Shown here piece after piece: positions 8,142 through 16,825 of a stretch of 64,000 nt of DNA. A program made the translations under genes and the position numbers. Location: the NCBI RefSeq assembly GCF_001423525.1, contig NZ_LMOI01000002.1, positions 1 to 64,000 of the forward strand, written 5' to 3'. Numbering within the stretch: position 1 is the stretch's first letter; every line of letters begins with the position of its first letter. The DNA comes from Arthrobacter sp. Leaf137. Its GTDB lineage: Bacteria > Actinomycetota > Actinomycetes > Actinomycetales > Micrococcaceae. The notes beneath the pieces are model-generated. The model saw only the letters and a program-made list of their open reading frames with translations. It did not search any database and had not been told where the DNA came from.

Positions 8142-10760
8142 GTGAAGGCAATCCGCAGGTTTACGGTCCGTACAGTCCTCCCCGAACCCATCCGGCCCCT
8201 GGCCCGGCTGGCCAGCAACTTGCGTTGGTCCTGGCACCGCCCCACCCGGGAACTTTTCGCGGGCCTCAACCCCGCACTGTGGCAGGAAAGCGGCCAGGAC
8301 CCGGTGGGCTTCCTGGGCATGGTCAGCCGCGAGGAGTTCCAGCAACTGGCCACCAACCAGGCAGTGGTGGAGAAGGTGCGGGCAGCCGAGGCGGACCTCA
8401 ACCGCTACCTTGACGAGCCCCGCTGGTACCAGGGCCTCGGACCGGACGCTCCTGCCTCTATCGCCTATTTTTCGCCCGAGTTCGGCATCACCGAAGTCCT
8501 GCCCCAGTACTCCGGCGGCCTCGGCATCCTTGCCGGCGACCACCTGAAGGCGGCCTCGGACCTGGGCGTTCCGCTGATCGGCGTTGGCCTGCTGTACCAG
8601 GCCGGCTACTTCAAGCAGTCCCTCTCCCGGGACGCCTGGCAGCAGGAAACCTACCCTGTGCTGGACCCTGACGGGCTGCCCCTGACACTGCTCCGCGAGC
8701 CCTCCCCGGACGGCAACGGCAAGCCAGTGCAGGTCTCCCTGCCCCTCCCCAACGGCCGGCGCCTGCTCGCTCACATCTGGCGGGCCGACGTCGGGCGCGT
8801 CCCCCTCCTGCTCCTTGACTCCAACGTCCCGGGTAACGACGACGCCGCCCGCAGCATCACAGACCGGCTCTACGGCGGCGGCGGTGACCACCGGCTCCAG
8901 CAGGAACTGCTGCTGGGCATGGGCGGCGTGAAAGCGCTGCGGGCGTTCCAAAAGCTGACCGGCACGGCGGCTCCGGAAGTGTTCCACACCAACGAAGGCC
9001 ACGCGGGCTTCCTGGGCATCGAACGTATCCAGGAACTCATGTCCGGTGAGCAGGCACTGACGTTCGATGAAGCCCTCACCGCGGGGCGAGCCTCCACCGT
9101 CTTCACCACGCACACCCCCGTGCCCGCAGGCATCGACAGGTTCGAGATCGCCCAGATCAGCCACTTCTTCCAGGCCGGGCTGGCGCCCGACGTGCCGGTG
9201 GACCGCATCCTCGAACTGGGCCGCGAGAACTACGCGGACGGCAACCCGTCCGTCTTCAACATGGCAGTGATGGGCCTGCGCCTGGCACAACGGGCCAATG
9301 GTGTGGCCAAGCTCCACGGCGAGGTCTCCCGCGGCATGTTCTCGGCACTGTGGCCCGGATTCGACCACTCCGAGGTGCCCATCACCTCGGTGACCAACGG
9401 CGTGCACGTGCCCACCTGGGTGGACAGCCGGATCTCCCAGCTGGCCCGGGACCAGTTCGGCAGCGAAGCGGAGGCCAACGGCCGCTGGGACCTGGCGTAC
9501 AACGTCAGCGACGCCGACGTCTGGGCGCTTCGGCGTGAGCTGCGTTCGGCGCTGGTGGACGACGTCCGCCGCCGCCTGCGCGCCGCGTGGAAGAAGCGTG
9601 GCGCCGCCGATGCCGAGCTGGGGTGGACCGAACACGTCCTGGACCCGGACGTACTCACCATCGGCTTTGCCCGCCGCGTTCCTACGTACAAGCGCCTGAC
9701 CCTGATGCTGCGCGAACCGGAGCGGCTGAAGGCACTGCTGCTGCACAAGGAGCACCCCATCCAGCTGGTCATTGCCGGCAAGTCCCACCCGGCCGATGAC
9801 GCCGGCAAGAAGATGATCCAGGACCTGGTCCGGTTCACGGACGATCCCGAGGTCCGCCACCGGATCGCATTCCTGCCGAACTATGACATCGCCATGGCGC
9901 GGACCCTGTTCCCTGGCTGCGACGTCTGGCTGAACAACCCGCTCCGGCCATTGGAGGCCTGCGGCACGTCAGGCATGAAGGCCGCCCTGAACGGCTCGCT
10001 TAACCTGTCCGTCCTGGATGGCTGGTGGGACGAGATGTACGACGGCGAAAACGGCTGGGCCATTCCGACGGCCAACAACGGCGCATCCCCCGAAGAGCGC
10101 GACGATATCGAGGCCGCCGCACTTTACGAGCTGCTCGAAAGCCAGGTGGCGCCGAGGTTCTATGGCAGCACGGTGTCCGCGGCCGCGGGGGCTGCGGGAC
10201 CGTCGACGTCGGCGGCAGAGCGGGTGCCCACGCACTGGGTATCCATGATCAAGCACACCCTGTCCCACCTGGGGCCGGCGGTTTCGGCAGAGCGCATGCT
10301 CCGCGACTACGTCAACATCCTGTACCGCCCCGCAGCCGAGGCCGGCCGCAGCGCCAGTGCCACCGGCTACGCCCAGGCCCGGTCGCTGGCATCGTGGACC
10401 GCGAGGGTGCGCTCGGCCTGGCCGCAGGTGCACGTGGAGCATGTGGACTCGGTGGGCGTCTCCGAGGATCCGCAGATCGGCGACACCCTCCAGGTCAACG
10501 CGTATGTGGCCCTCAGCGGCCTCACCCCCGAGGACGTGTACGTGGAGGTGGCTTACGGCAGGGCTGAGGAAAGCGACACCCTGACGGACATCACCATCAT
10601 GGAACTGCAGGTGAAGGAGGACCTGGGCAACGGCCGCCACCTCTTCAGCGGTTCGCTGGTGATCGACAGGTCAGGGCCGTTCGGCTACACCGTCCGTGTC
10701 CTGCCGCAGCACGAGGGACTCGCGTCCAAGGCCGAGCTGGGGCTGATCGTGAATGCGTAA
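8142..10760 (+). CDS. glgP: Glycogen/alpha-glucan phosphorylase (GT35)
   Basis: Releases glucose-1-phosphate from the non-reducing ends of glycogen-like glucan using pyridoxal phosphate. The family PLP signature LEACGTSGMKAALN is present with the Schiff-base lysine at Lys613 of the 872-residue product. It belongs to the shorter 'alpha-glucan phosphorylase' branch with the N-terminal DUF3417-type region (FTVRTVLPEP... LRWSWH). GTG 8142 is preferred because a -10 hexamer ends seven bases before it. It is divergent from the glgE operon, so synthesis and breakdown of the same polymer share one 150-bp control region. Confidence 0.95.
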   Translation: MKAIRRFTVRTVLPEPIRPLARLASNLRWSWHRPTRELFAGLNPALWQESGQDPVGFLGMVSREEFQQLATNQAVVEKVRAAEADLNRYLDEPRWYQGLGPDAPASIAYFSPEFGITEVLPQYSGGLGILAGDHLKAASDLGVPLIGVGLLYQAGYFKQSLSRDAWQQETYPVLDPDGLPLTLLREPSPDGNGKPVQVSLPLPNGRRLLAHIWRADVGRVPLLLLDSNVPGNDDAARSITDRLYGGGGDHRLQQELLLGMGGVKALRAFQKLTGTAAPEVFHTNEGHAGFLGIERIQELMSGEQALTFDEALTAGRASTVFTTHTPVPAGIDRFEIAQISHFFQAGLAPDVPVDRILELGRENYADGNPSVFNMAVMGLRLAQRANGVAKLHGEVSRGMFSALWPGFDHSEVPITSVTNGVHVPTWVDSRISQLARDQFGSEAEANGRWDLAYNVSDADVWALRRELRSALVDDVRRRLRAAWKKRGAADAELGWTEHVLDPDVLTIGFARRVPTYKRLTLMLREPERLKALLLHKEHPIQLVIAGKSHPADDAGKKMIQDLVRFTDDPEVRHRIAFLPNYDIAMARTLFPGCDVWLNNPLRPLEACGTSGMKAALNGSLNLSVLDGWWDEMYDGENGWAIPTANNGASPEERDDIEAAALYELLESQVAPRFYGSTVSAAAGAAGPSTSAAERVPTHWVSMIKHTLSHLGPAVSAERMLRDYVNILYRPAAEAGRSASATGYAQARSLASWTARVRSAWPQVHVEHVDSVGVSEDPQIGDTLQVNAYVALSGLTPEDVYVEVAYGRAEESDTLTDITIMELQVKEDLGNGRHLFSGSLVIDRSGPFGYTVRVLPQHEGLASKAELGLIVNA

Positions 10761-10767
10761 CCCCGTC

Positions 10768-10814
10768 TCCTGACAGGAGGGCCTCCTGCTGGGTACGTGT
10801 CCTGACAGACAGGA
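10768..10814 (+). promoter_or_regulatory. Candidate operator with direct repeat and palindrome before the pyruvate oxidase-like gene
   Basis: TCCTGACAG occurs at 10768-10776 and again at 10800-10808, 32 bases apart or about three helical turns. The first copy runs into the 15-bp palindrome CAGGAGGGCCTCCTG (10774-10788); the second forms TCCTG-ACAGA-CAGGA (10800-10814), overlapping a possible -10 GATACT. The layout suggests a binding site for a dimeric regulator. The regulator is unknown. Confidence 0.4.
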
Positions 10815-10840
10815 TACTAAACCCAGCGCAGGAGGAACCC

Positions 10841-12628
10841 ATGACCGAGCGGACCGTCTCTGACGTGATAGTGGACCGGCTGGCAGTTTGGGGAGTGGAC
10901 CGCGTCTTCGGTTACAGCGGAGACGGAATCAACGGCTTCATGGGTGCTTTGCGGAGAGCCTCGGGCCGGGTGTCGTTCATCCAGGCCCGGCACGAGGAAA
11001 ACGCGGCGTTCATGGCGGTGGGCCATGCCAAGTACACCGGTGGCGTGGGTGTTGTCACGTCTACCCAGGGCCCCGGTGCCGTCCACCTGCTTAACGGCTT
11101 GTACGACGCCAAACTGGACAGCGTGCCGGTGGTTGCCATCGTGGGCCAGCAGAGCCGGACTGTGCTGGGCTCCGCCTACATGCAGGAAATCGACCTGGTG
11201 TCCCTGTTCAAGGACGTCGCGTCACAGTTCGTGCAGCTGGTCAGCGCCCCGGAACAGCTGCCCATGGTCCTTGACAGGGCCTTCCGGACCGCAATGGCTA
11301 CCTCGTCTCCCTGCGTGGTCATCGTCCCCCACGACCTCCAGTCGGCTCCTGCCCCTGAGCTGGAGCAGGAGCACGGAATCGTGGTGACTGCGCCGTCCTG
11401 GGCGTCGGCGGCCAAGGTACCGAGGGACGGGGACCTTGACGCTGCAGCTGCCCTGCTCAATTCCGCCGAACGGGTGGCGTTATTGGTGGGCCAAGGTGCC
11501 AGGCACGCCTCTACCGAGGTGGTTGCCATCGCCGAAAAGCTGGGGGCGGGCATTGCCACCAGCCTGCTGGGCAAACCCTTTGTGGATGAGACACTCCCGT
11601 TCGCCGTAGGCACCATGGGGCACCTTGGAACCACGGCCAGCGCCCATCTGCTGGGCAACTGCGACGCGCTGCTCATCGTGGGTTCCAATGACCCATGGAC
11701 AGAGTTCTACCCGCCGCCAGGGGCGGCCCGGGTAGTGCAGATCGACATTGACGAGAAAAAGATCGGCAACCGGTACCCGGTAGAGGTGGGGCTCGCCGGG
11801 GACGCCGCGTCAGCGCTTGCGGCGCTGGACAAGAGGCTGGAGCACCGCCCGCACGGTGAATGGCGCTCGGCCGTGGAGCAGGAAGTCAGCCGCTGGCGCA
11901 TCCTGGCAGCCGACCGCGCCGCCGTCCCTGCAGCACCTGTGAATCCCGAACGCGTGGTCCGCGAGCTCAACGGCCGGCTGCCGTCAGACGCCCAGCTGAG
12001 TGTCGACGTCGGAAGCTGCGTCTACTGGTACGCCCGCCAGCTGACCCTTCCGCCCGGCGTCCCGGTGCACCTGTCCGGCACGCTTGCCAGCATGGGCTGC
12101 GCCATCCCGTACGGTATCGCCGCCAAGCTCGCCCACCCTGACCGGCCGCTGGTGGCCCTGGCCGGGGACGGTGCCATGCAAATGGCCGGCGTGGCGGAAC
12201 TGGCCACCGTGGCCCACCGCTGGCAGCAGTGGCCCGACCCAAGGTTTGTGGTCTGCGTCTTCAACAACCGCGAATTGGCCGAGGTGACGTGGGAACAGCG
12301 GGAGTCTGAGGCCGAACCGCGTTTTACCGACAGCCAGGAGCTGCCCGAGTTCCCATTTGCAGGCTATGCCGAACTACTGGGGCTCACAGGCATTCGCGTC
12401 GAGGACCCGGAGCTTCTCGGGGATGCCTGGGAGCAGGCCTTCGCCGCGGACCGCCCCGTAGTCATCGAAGTGCTGACCGATCCCGAAATTCCGCTGCTTC
12501 CGCCGTTCCCGGCCGGGCGGGAGAAGGCTGCCAACATGCGCAAGGGGCTGGCGGCCGAGGACGGGAGCGGCCATGCCGAAGCGCTGCTGGACACCTACAC
12601 TGCGCAGGAGGAACGACCAGGCGGCTGA
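10841..12628 (+). CDS. ThDP-dependent pyruvate oxidase/dehydrogenase-like enzyme
   Basis: A 595-residue thiamine diphosphate enzyme of the acetolactate synthase/pyruvate oxidase superfamily, close in pattern to PoxB (pyruvate:quinone oxidoreductase). The conserved cofactor-activating glutamate sits in RHEENAAF near residue 50, and the ThDP/Mg motif begins at GDGAMQM and closes with FNN. The start has a clear Shine-Dalgarno GGAGG a few bases before ATG 10841. Substrate is not settled from sequence: pyruvate is likely, but related families act on other 2-oxo acids. It is monocistronic, convergent with the barstar gene only seven bases away and without an evident terminator. Confidence 0.8.
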   Translation: MTERTVSDVIVDRLAVWGVDRVFGYSGDGINGFMGALRRASGRVSFIQARHEENAAFMAVGHAKYTGGVGVVTSTQGPGAVHLLNGLYDAKLDSVPVVAIVGQQSRTVLGSAYMQEIDLVSLFKDVASQFVQLVSAPEQLPMVLDRAFRTAMATSSPCVVIVPHDLQSAPAPELEQEHGIVVTAPSWASAAKVPRDGDLDAAAALLNSAERVALLVGQGARHASTEVVAIAEKLGAGIATSLLGKPFVDETLPFAVGTMGHLGTTASAHLLGNCDALLIVGSNDPWTEFYPPPGAARVVQIDIDEKKIGNRYPVEVGLAGDAASALAALDKRLEHRPHGEWRSAVEQEVSRWRILAADRAAVPAAPVNPERVVRELNGRLPSDAQLSVDVGSCVYWYARQLTLPPGVPVHLSGTLASMGCAIPYGIAAKLAHPDRPLVALAGDGAMQMAGVAELATVAHRWQQWPDPRFVVCVFNNRELAEVTWEQRESEAEPRFTDSQELPEFPFAGYAELLGLTGIRVEDPELLGDAWEQAFAADRPVVIEVLTDPEIPLLPPFPAGREKAANMRKGLAAEDGSGHAEALLDTYTAQEERPGG

Positions 12629-12635
12629 TGCGCCG

Positions 12636-12992
12636 TCAGAGCAGGACGGCCGTCACCGCCAGGTCCTTTCCGGCGTACCGCTCGGCGTCCTGGAGGATTT
12701 CGCAGAGGATGCCGAACGACCTGTCGGAGCGGAACGGTGCCGCCACCTGCCAGAGGACAGTGACAGGCGGGTTGCCGTTGTCCGAAATGCTGTCCGCAAA
12801 GTCATGCAGCGAATCGTTCAGCGCATCGAGGTTGACCCCGTAGTGCTCCGGGAAACTCAGGACCTCACCGAAGGTTTCCAGGACCTCCCGCTTGCTGTCC
12901 GCCGGGGGGATAACCAAGCTGCGGCGGCCGGCGTCCGCCACCTGGTCCTGCAGTTCCTCGAGGGTCCAGGTGTCGCCGGAGTAGATCTTCAT
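12636..12992 (-). CDS. Barstar-like ribonuclease inhibitor
   Basis: A 118-residue cytoplasmic protein of the barstar family. The RNase-binding helix is visible as YGVNLDALNDSLHDF (about 51-65), matching the barstar LDAL-x-D pattern. It presumably protects the cell from the RNase encoded immediately upstream. ATG 12992 is chosen because homology begins at MKIYSGDT; the reading frame extends further upstream, but those residues overlap the RNase gene and look non-coding. The gene starts seven bases after the RNase stop, so the pair is co-transcribed, probably also with glgX. Confidence 0.9.
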   Translation of the reverse strand: MKIYSGDTWTLEELQDQVADAGRRSLVIPPADSKREVLETFGEVLSFPEHYGVNLDALNDSLHDFADSISDNGNPPVTVLWQVAAPFRSDRSFGILCEILQDAERYAGKDLAVTAVLL

Positions 12993-12999
12993 GGTGCTG

Positions 13000-13494
13000 C
13001 TAACTGCCTTCCGTAATGAACGAGAATGATTCGTAGTGGTCGCCGGTGTAGTACTTTTCGCCGTCCGCACCGGCAACGATCCTGCGTGCGCCGCGGTCTG
13101 ACTCCCCCGGAGTGGGCACCGTGTATTCGCGGTAGTAACCGCGGTCGCGGCGGGGCAGGATCCCTTCAAAGTTGCCGAAGGCCTGGTCATCCTGGCTGTA
13201 GCGGTAAGGGCCGCCTGCGCGGATCAGTGCCAGGACCCGGCGCCCTTCGGCCGGTAGCTGGGATTCCCTGATGGCCGGCAGGCCGGAGGGGTTCTTCTGT
13301 GCGGGCGCCGGCGCCGCCTGGGCCGGGCGCGACGGCGCCGGGGACGCGGACGCGGATGCCGCCGCCGCGCCGGTGGTGGGTGCCGTCGTCGTGCCCTCCG
13401 TCAACTGGCCCAGGACGCCCTGGCCGCCGAAGGCAAGCACTGCCACCACCACGAGGGCGGCAAGCAGCAGGGGCAGGATCTTGCGGTTGCGCAT
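13000..13494 (-). CDS. Secreted guanyl-specific ribonuclease (RNase Sa/barnase family)
   Basis: A 164-residue exported RNase. Residues 5-22 form a hydrophobic signal or anchor segment, 30-68 a low-complexity Ala/Ser/Pro/Thr linker, and 70-160 the catalytic domain. The pattern follows RNase Sa: GPYRYSQDD, then general base Glu123 in YYREYTVPTPG, Arg138 in GARRIV and general acid His153 in YYTGDHYESF. No cysteines are present, so the disulfide of RNase Sa is missing. A cognate barstar follows after seven bases and glgX precedes by 17 bases. Likely role is extracellular RNA degradation; antagonism toward other cells is possible but unsupported. Confidence 0.9.
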   Translation of the reverse strand: MRNRKILPLLLAALVVVAVLAFGGQGVLGQLTEGTTTAPTTGAAAASASASPAPSRPAQAAPAPAQKNPSGLPAIRESQLPAEGRRVLALIRAGGPYRYSQDDQAFGNFEGILPRRDRGYYREYTVPTPGESDRGARRIVAGADGEKYYTGDHYESFSFITEGS

Positions 13495-13511
13495 GGTCGG
13501 TTCGTCCCGGG

Positions 13512-15623
13512 CTAGGCGTTGCGGTAAATACTGATGGAGTTGGCCTCCACCAGGTCCTTTTCACCCGAAGCCACCAGGCCGCCCTGCCGCAGCTCGTGAA
13601 GCGGGGAGGTAGTGAGCCGCAGTTCGAACATGCGGGGGCCAGTGCCTTCGGCAGCCAGCGGCGGAAGCGTGATGGTGACATCCGAGCCGGTTCCGTTCAC
13701 CACCACCAGGCCAGCCAGCTCACCGTCGTCGGAGCCGAGAAGGAGCTGCATCACGCGGTGCTGCGGATCGTTCCAGCGTTCCATGGACATCGGTTGGCCG
13801 TTGTGGTCGTACCAGTACAGGTAAGACTGCTCGTCCCGGACCGGGAAGTGGTGCGGCTGCGCGGCCAGGAACTCCTTGCGGAGCCGGATGTACCGCTTGG
13901 TGCTGCGGAGCATCTCATGCGATTCCGGGGTACGCGTCCAGTCCACCCAGGTCAGGGCGTTGTCCTGGCAGTAGGCGTTGTTGTTCCCTTGTTGGGTGCG
14001 TGCCAGTTCATCCCCGGCGGTAATCATGGGAACGCCGAGGGAGATCATCAGCGACGCCATCATGTTGCGCCGCGACTGGGCGCGCCTGGCCAGGATCTCG
14101 CCGTCCTCGGTGGGGCCTTCCACGCCATGGTTGTAGCTTCGGTTGTCGCCGTGCCCGTCGCGGTTCTGTTCGCCGTTGGCTTCGTTGTGTTTCCTGTCGT
14201 AGGACACAAGGTCGTTCAGCGTGAAGCCGTCGTGGGCCGTCACGTAATTCACTGACGCTAGGCGGGAGCGGCCGGAGCCTTCGAACAGCGCAGCGGAACC
14301 GGACAGCGCGTCGGCCAGTTTTGCCACCGAGCCGCCCTGTCCGCCGCATTCCAGTGCTGCCCGGTCGGCGAGCCAGAAGGACCGCACGGAATCGCGGAAG
14401 TGGTCGTTCCAGTCAACCCAGCCCATGGGGAAGCGGCCCGTCTGCCATCCGCCGTAGCCAACATCCCACGGTTCGGCGATGAGCTTGGTGTCGGACAGGA
14501 CAGGGTCAGCAGCGACGGCCACGAGGAACGGGTGCCGGGGGTCGAACTCGTTATCGCCGTTGCGGCACAGGGTCACGGCCAGGTCGAAGCGGAAACCATC
14601 GATGTGGAATTCGTCCACCCAGTACCGCAGCGAGTCGAGGACCAGCTGGATAACCCGGGGCTCGGCGAAATTGAGGCTGTTTCCGCACCCGGTGGTGTCC
14701 AGGTACTTCCCGTGGCCGTCCGTCCGGTAGTAGCGGTTCTCCCCCAGGCCACGGAAGCTGATGGTCTGCCCGTCCGCGCCGCCCTCCGCGGTGTGGTTGT
14801 AGACCACATCCAGGATGACTTCCAGTCCTGCCTCGTGGAAGGCCTTGACCATGGCCTTGAACTCGTTCTGGACTGCCTGCGGACCGGCATCCTGGGCCGC
14901 GCCCGTGGCGTAGCCGGGATGCAGGGCGAAGAAGGCCGCCGTGTTGTAGCCCCAGTAATTCGTCAGGCCCAGATCCTGCAGGTGCGGTTCGTCCAGGTGG
15001 AAATGGACCGGCAGCAGCTGCACAGACGTGATGCCCAGTCCTTTGAGGTGCTCAAGGACTGCCGGGTGCGCCATCCCCGCGTAGGTCCCGCGGAGTTCTT
15101 CGGGGACATCGGGGTGGAGCATGGTCTGTCCGCGGACGTGTGCCTCGTAGATGATGGTGTTCCGCCACGGCAGCCTCAGGCGGCTGTCCGTTCCCCAGTC
15201 AAAGTCGCCGGCCGTGCGTGCGCTGGTGAGGAGGCCGTCGCGCAGATCCACGGCCCGGCCATACGGATCGAGCAGCGGGCGGCTGCCGTCCTCGTCCAGG
15301 CCGTTGGCCGGTACCGCCACAGGCAGCGACTGCTCGCCGGAGGCAGGGCGGAAGCCGTAGCGGGAGCCCGGAGGCAGGTCCTCGACGATGCCGTGGTGGA
15401 CGCCGTGGGTAACGTTCGGCAGCGGCTGGACGCGCCATTCACCACCCGGGGGCTGGTACACGATTTCCAGGCTGGGCACACCGGGGGCATAGCAGGCAAC
15501 GTTGGCCCGGCCCCTGTCACCCTGGCCGGAGCCGTCTGAATCCGCGCGCGGGACGCTGACACCGAGAGGAACAGCCGTAGAGGCGTCCATGGTGGAGGCG
15601 GTGTCGAAGAGCGGCATGACCAT
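13512..15623 (-). CDS. glgX: Glycogen debranching enzyme (isoamylase type)
   Basis: Hydrolyses alpha-1,6 branches left by phosphorylase. The 703-residue product has an N-terminal CBM48 region and a GH13_11 core: nucleophile Asp347 in GFRFDLAV, acid Glu near 384 in IAEPWDVG, and TAHDGFTLNDLVSY followed by HNEANGE, which is typical of GlgX/TreX. ATG 15623 is preceded by TACTAT with a 7-base gap, suggesting a leaderless promoter; the codon two positions on (ATG 15617) is an alternative. It heads the set glgX-RNase-barstar and is physically close to the glgE/glgP block. Confidence 0.95.
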   Translation of the reverse strand: MVMPLFDTASTMDASTAVPLGVSVPRADSDGSGQGDRGRANVACYAPGVPSLEIVYQPPGGEWRVQPLPNVTHGVHHGIVEDLPPGSRYGFRPASGEQSLPVAVPANGLDEDGSRPLLDPYGRAVDLRDGLLTSARTAGDFDWGTDSRLRLPWRNTIIYEAHVRGQTMLHPDVPEELRGTYAGMAHPAVLEHLKGLGITSVQLLPVHFHLDEPHLQDLGLTNYWGYNTAAFFALHPGYATGAAQDAGPQAVQNEFKAMVKAFHEAGLEVILDVVYNHTAEGGADGQTISFRGLGENRYYRTDGHGKYLDTTGCGNSLNFAEPRVIQLVLDSLRYWVDEFHIDGFRFDLAVTLCRNGDNEFDPRHPFLVAVAADPVLSDTKLIAEPWDVGYGGWQTGRFPMGWVDWNDHFRDSVRSFWLADRAALECGGQGGSVAKLADALSGSAALFEGSGRSRLASVNYVTAHDGFTLNDLVSYDRKHNEANGEQNRDGHGDNRSYNHGVEGPTEDGEILARRAQSRRNMMASLMISLGVPMITAGDELARTQQGNNNAYCQDNALTWVDWTRTPESHEMLRSTKRYIRLRKEFLAAQPHHFPVRDEQSYLYWYDHNGQPMSMERWNDPQHRVMQLLLGSDDGELAGLVVVNGTGSDVTITLPPLAAEGTGPRMFELRLTTSPLHELRQGGLVASGEKDLVEANSISIYRNA

Positions 15624-15697
15624 TAGCTAAATAGTAGCCGCCGGCGGCTACTGGCCTGCGCCAGCGTCACACATGACGCCCGGGCCGGGGCCACGAC

Positions 15698-15720
15698 GTC
15701 GTCCCGCCGGACGGGACGAC
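15698..15720 (-). terminator. GC-rich hairpin downstream of rlmB
   Basis: Arms GTCGTCCCG (15698-15706) and CGGGACGAC (15712-15720) form a 9-bp stem 25 bases past the rlmB stop. There is no T-run on the minus strand, so intrinsic termination is uncertain; it may only stabilise the 3' end. Confidence 0.4.
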
Positions 15721-15745
15721 CCCGTCCGGCGAAACCCCGGACTGA

Positions 15746-16735
15746 TTACTTGGCTGCGCGCTGGCGGGAAACCTCGTACAGCGTGATGCCCACGGCCATG
15801 GACGCGTTGAGCGATTCCATGGCGGAGTCGATGGGAATGGAGACGATCTGGTCGCAGTTTTCGCGGACCAGCCGGCTCAGGCCCTTGCCTTCGGAACCCA
15901 CCACGATGCACACCGGTTCGGTGGCGAGGCTCAGGTCCGGCAGCGACACGTCGCCGTCGCCGTCCAGGCCCAGGACGAAGATGCCCATGTTCTTGAACTG
16001 CTTGAGGGCGCTGTTGAGGTTTGATGCCCGGGCCACCGGCACACGGACCGCCGCGCCGGCGCTCGTCTTCCACGCCGAGGCGGTAACGCCGACGGAGCGG
16101 CGCTCCGGAACAATCACGCCGTGGCCGCTAAACGCGGAGACGGAGCGGATAATGGCGCCGAGGTTGCGGGGATCGGTGATGCCGTCCAAAGCAACGAACA
16201 GGGGGGCGTTGCTGACGTGCCCCTTCTTCCACTTCTCCACGGTTTCTTCGGCGAGCTCATAGGCGTCGGCGTAATCGTAGGGCGGGATCTGCAGGACGAG
16301 GCCCTGGTGGACGGCGTCGTCGGTCATCCGGTCCAACTCGGGCTTGCCGGTTTCCAGCAACGGGATGCCGCGCTCGGCCGCCAGCTTGAGGGACTCCTTG
16401 ACCCGGTCATCCATTTCAATCCGGATGGCAACGTGCAGCGCCTTCGCGGGGATGCCGGCGCGGAGTGCTTCCACTACCGAGTTGCGCCCGGTAACGACCT
16501 CCTCAGTGGCGCGGCCCTTGGGGCCGGACTTGCCGGCTCCGGCGCTGCGGGCACCGGGGTTGCGCTTGGCGGCCGAGCGCTCCGCGAGCTGCTTGGACTT
16601 ATGCGCCTTGTGGTACGGACGGTCCTCCGCCTTGGGCGTTGGGCCCTTGCCTTCCAGGGCCTTGCGGCCATGGCCACCGGTCCCGATGGTTGGGCCCTTC
16701 TTCGCTTTAACCGATCGGCGACCATTGTTGGCCAT
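15746..16735 (-). CDS. rlmB: 23S rRNA (guanosine-2'-O-)-methyltransferase, SpoU family
   Basis: Methylates a guanosine ribose in 23S rRNA (position 2251 in E. coli numbering). The 329-residue protein has a basic N-terminal extension of about 80 residues rich in Lys, Arg and Gly, then an RNA-binding L30e-like domain beginning near VTGRNSVVEALR, and a SpoU knot domain. The three knot motifs are visible: DPRNLGAIIRS, VVGSEGKGLS and SLNASMAVGITLYE. A GGTGG Shine-Dalgarno precedes ATG 16735. It follows cysS on the same strand by 90 bases, the usual actinobacterial order. Confidence 0.93.
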   Translation of the reverse strand: MANNGRRSVKAKKGPTIGTGGHGRKALEGKGPTPKAEDRPYHKAHKSKQLAERSAAKRNPGARSAGAGKSGPKGRATEEVVTGRNSVVEALRAGIPAKALHVAIRIEMDDRVKESLKLAAERGIPLLETGKPELDRMTDDAVHQGLVLQIPPYDYADAYELAEETVEKWKKGHVSNAPLFVALDGITDPRNLGAIIRSVSAFSGHGVIVPERRSVGVTASAWKTSAGAAVRVPVARASNLNSALKQFKNMGIFVLGLDGDGDVSLPDLSLATEPVCIVVGSEGKGLSRLVRENCDQIVSIPIDSAMESLNASMAVGITLYEVSRQRAAK

Positions 16736-16825
16736 GATGTTCCACCCTTGATTGTGTTGACTGAGTCCGGCTACCAGTCTACTGACCGAAGAAAAATCGG
16801 GTTCCCGGGCTTTGGGTCCCGGCGC

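Noticed and set aside
8106-9860. 584-residue open frame opposite glgP
   Set aside because: Shadow of glgP; composition is typical of antisense frames in GC-rich genes.
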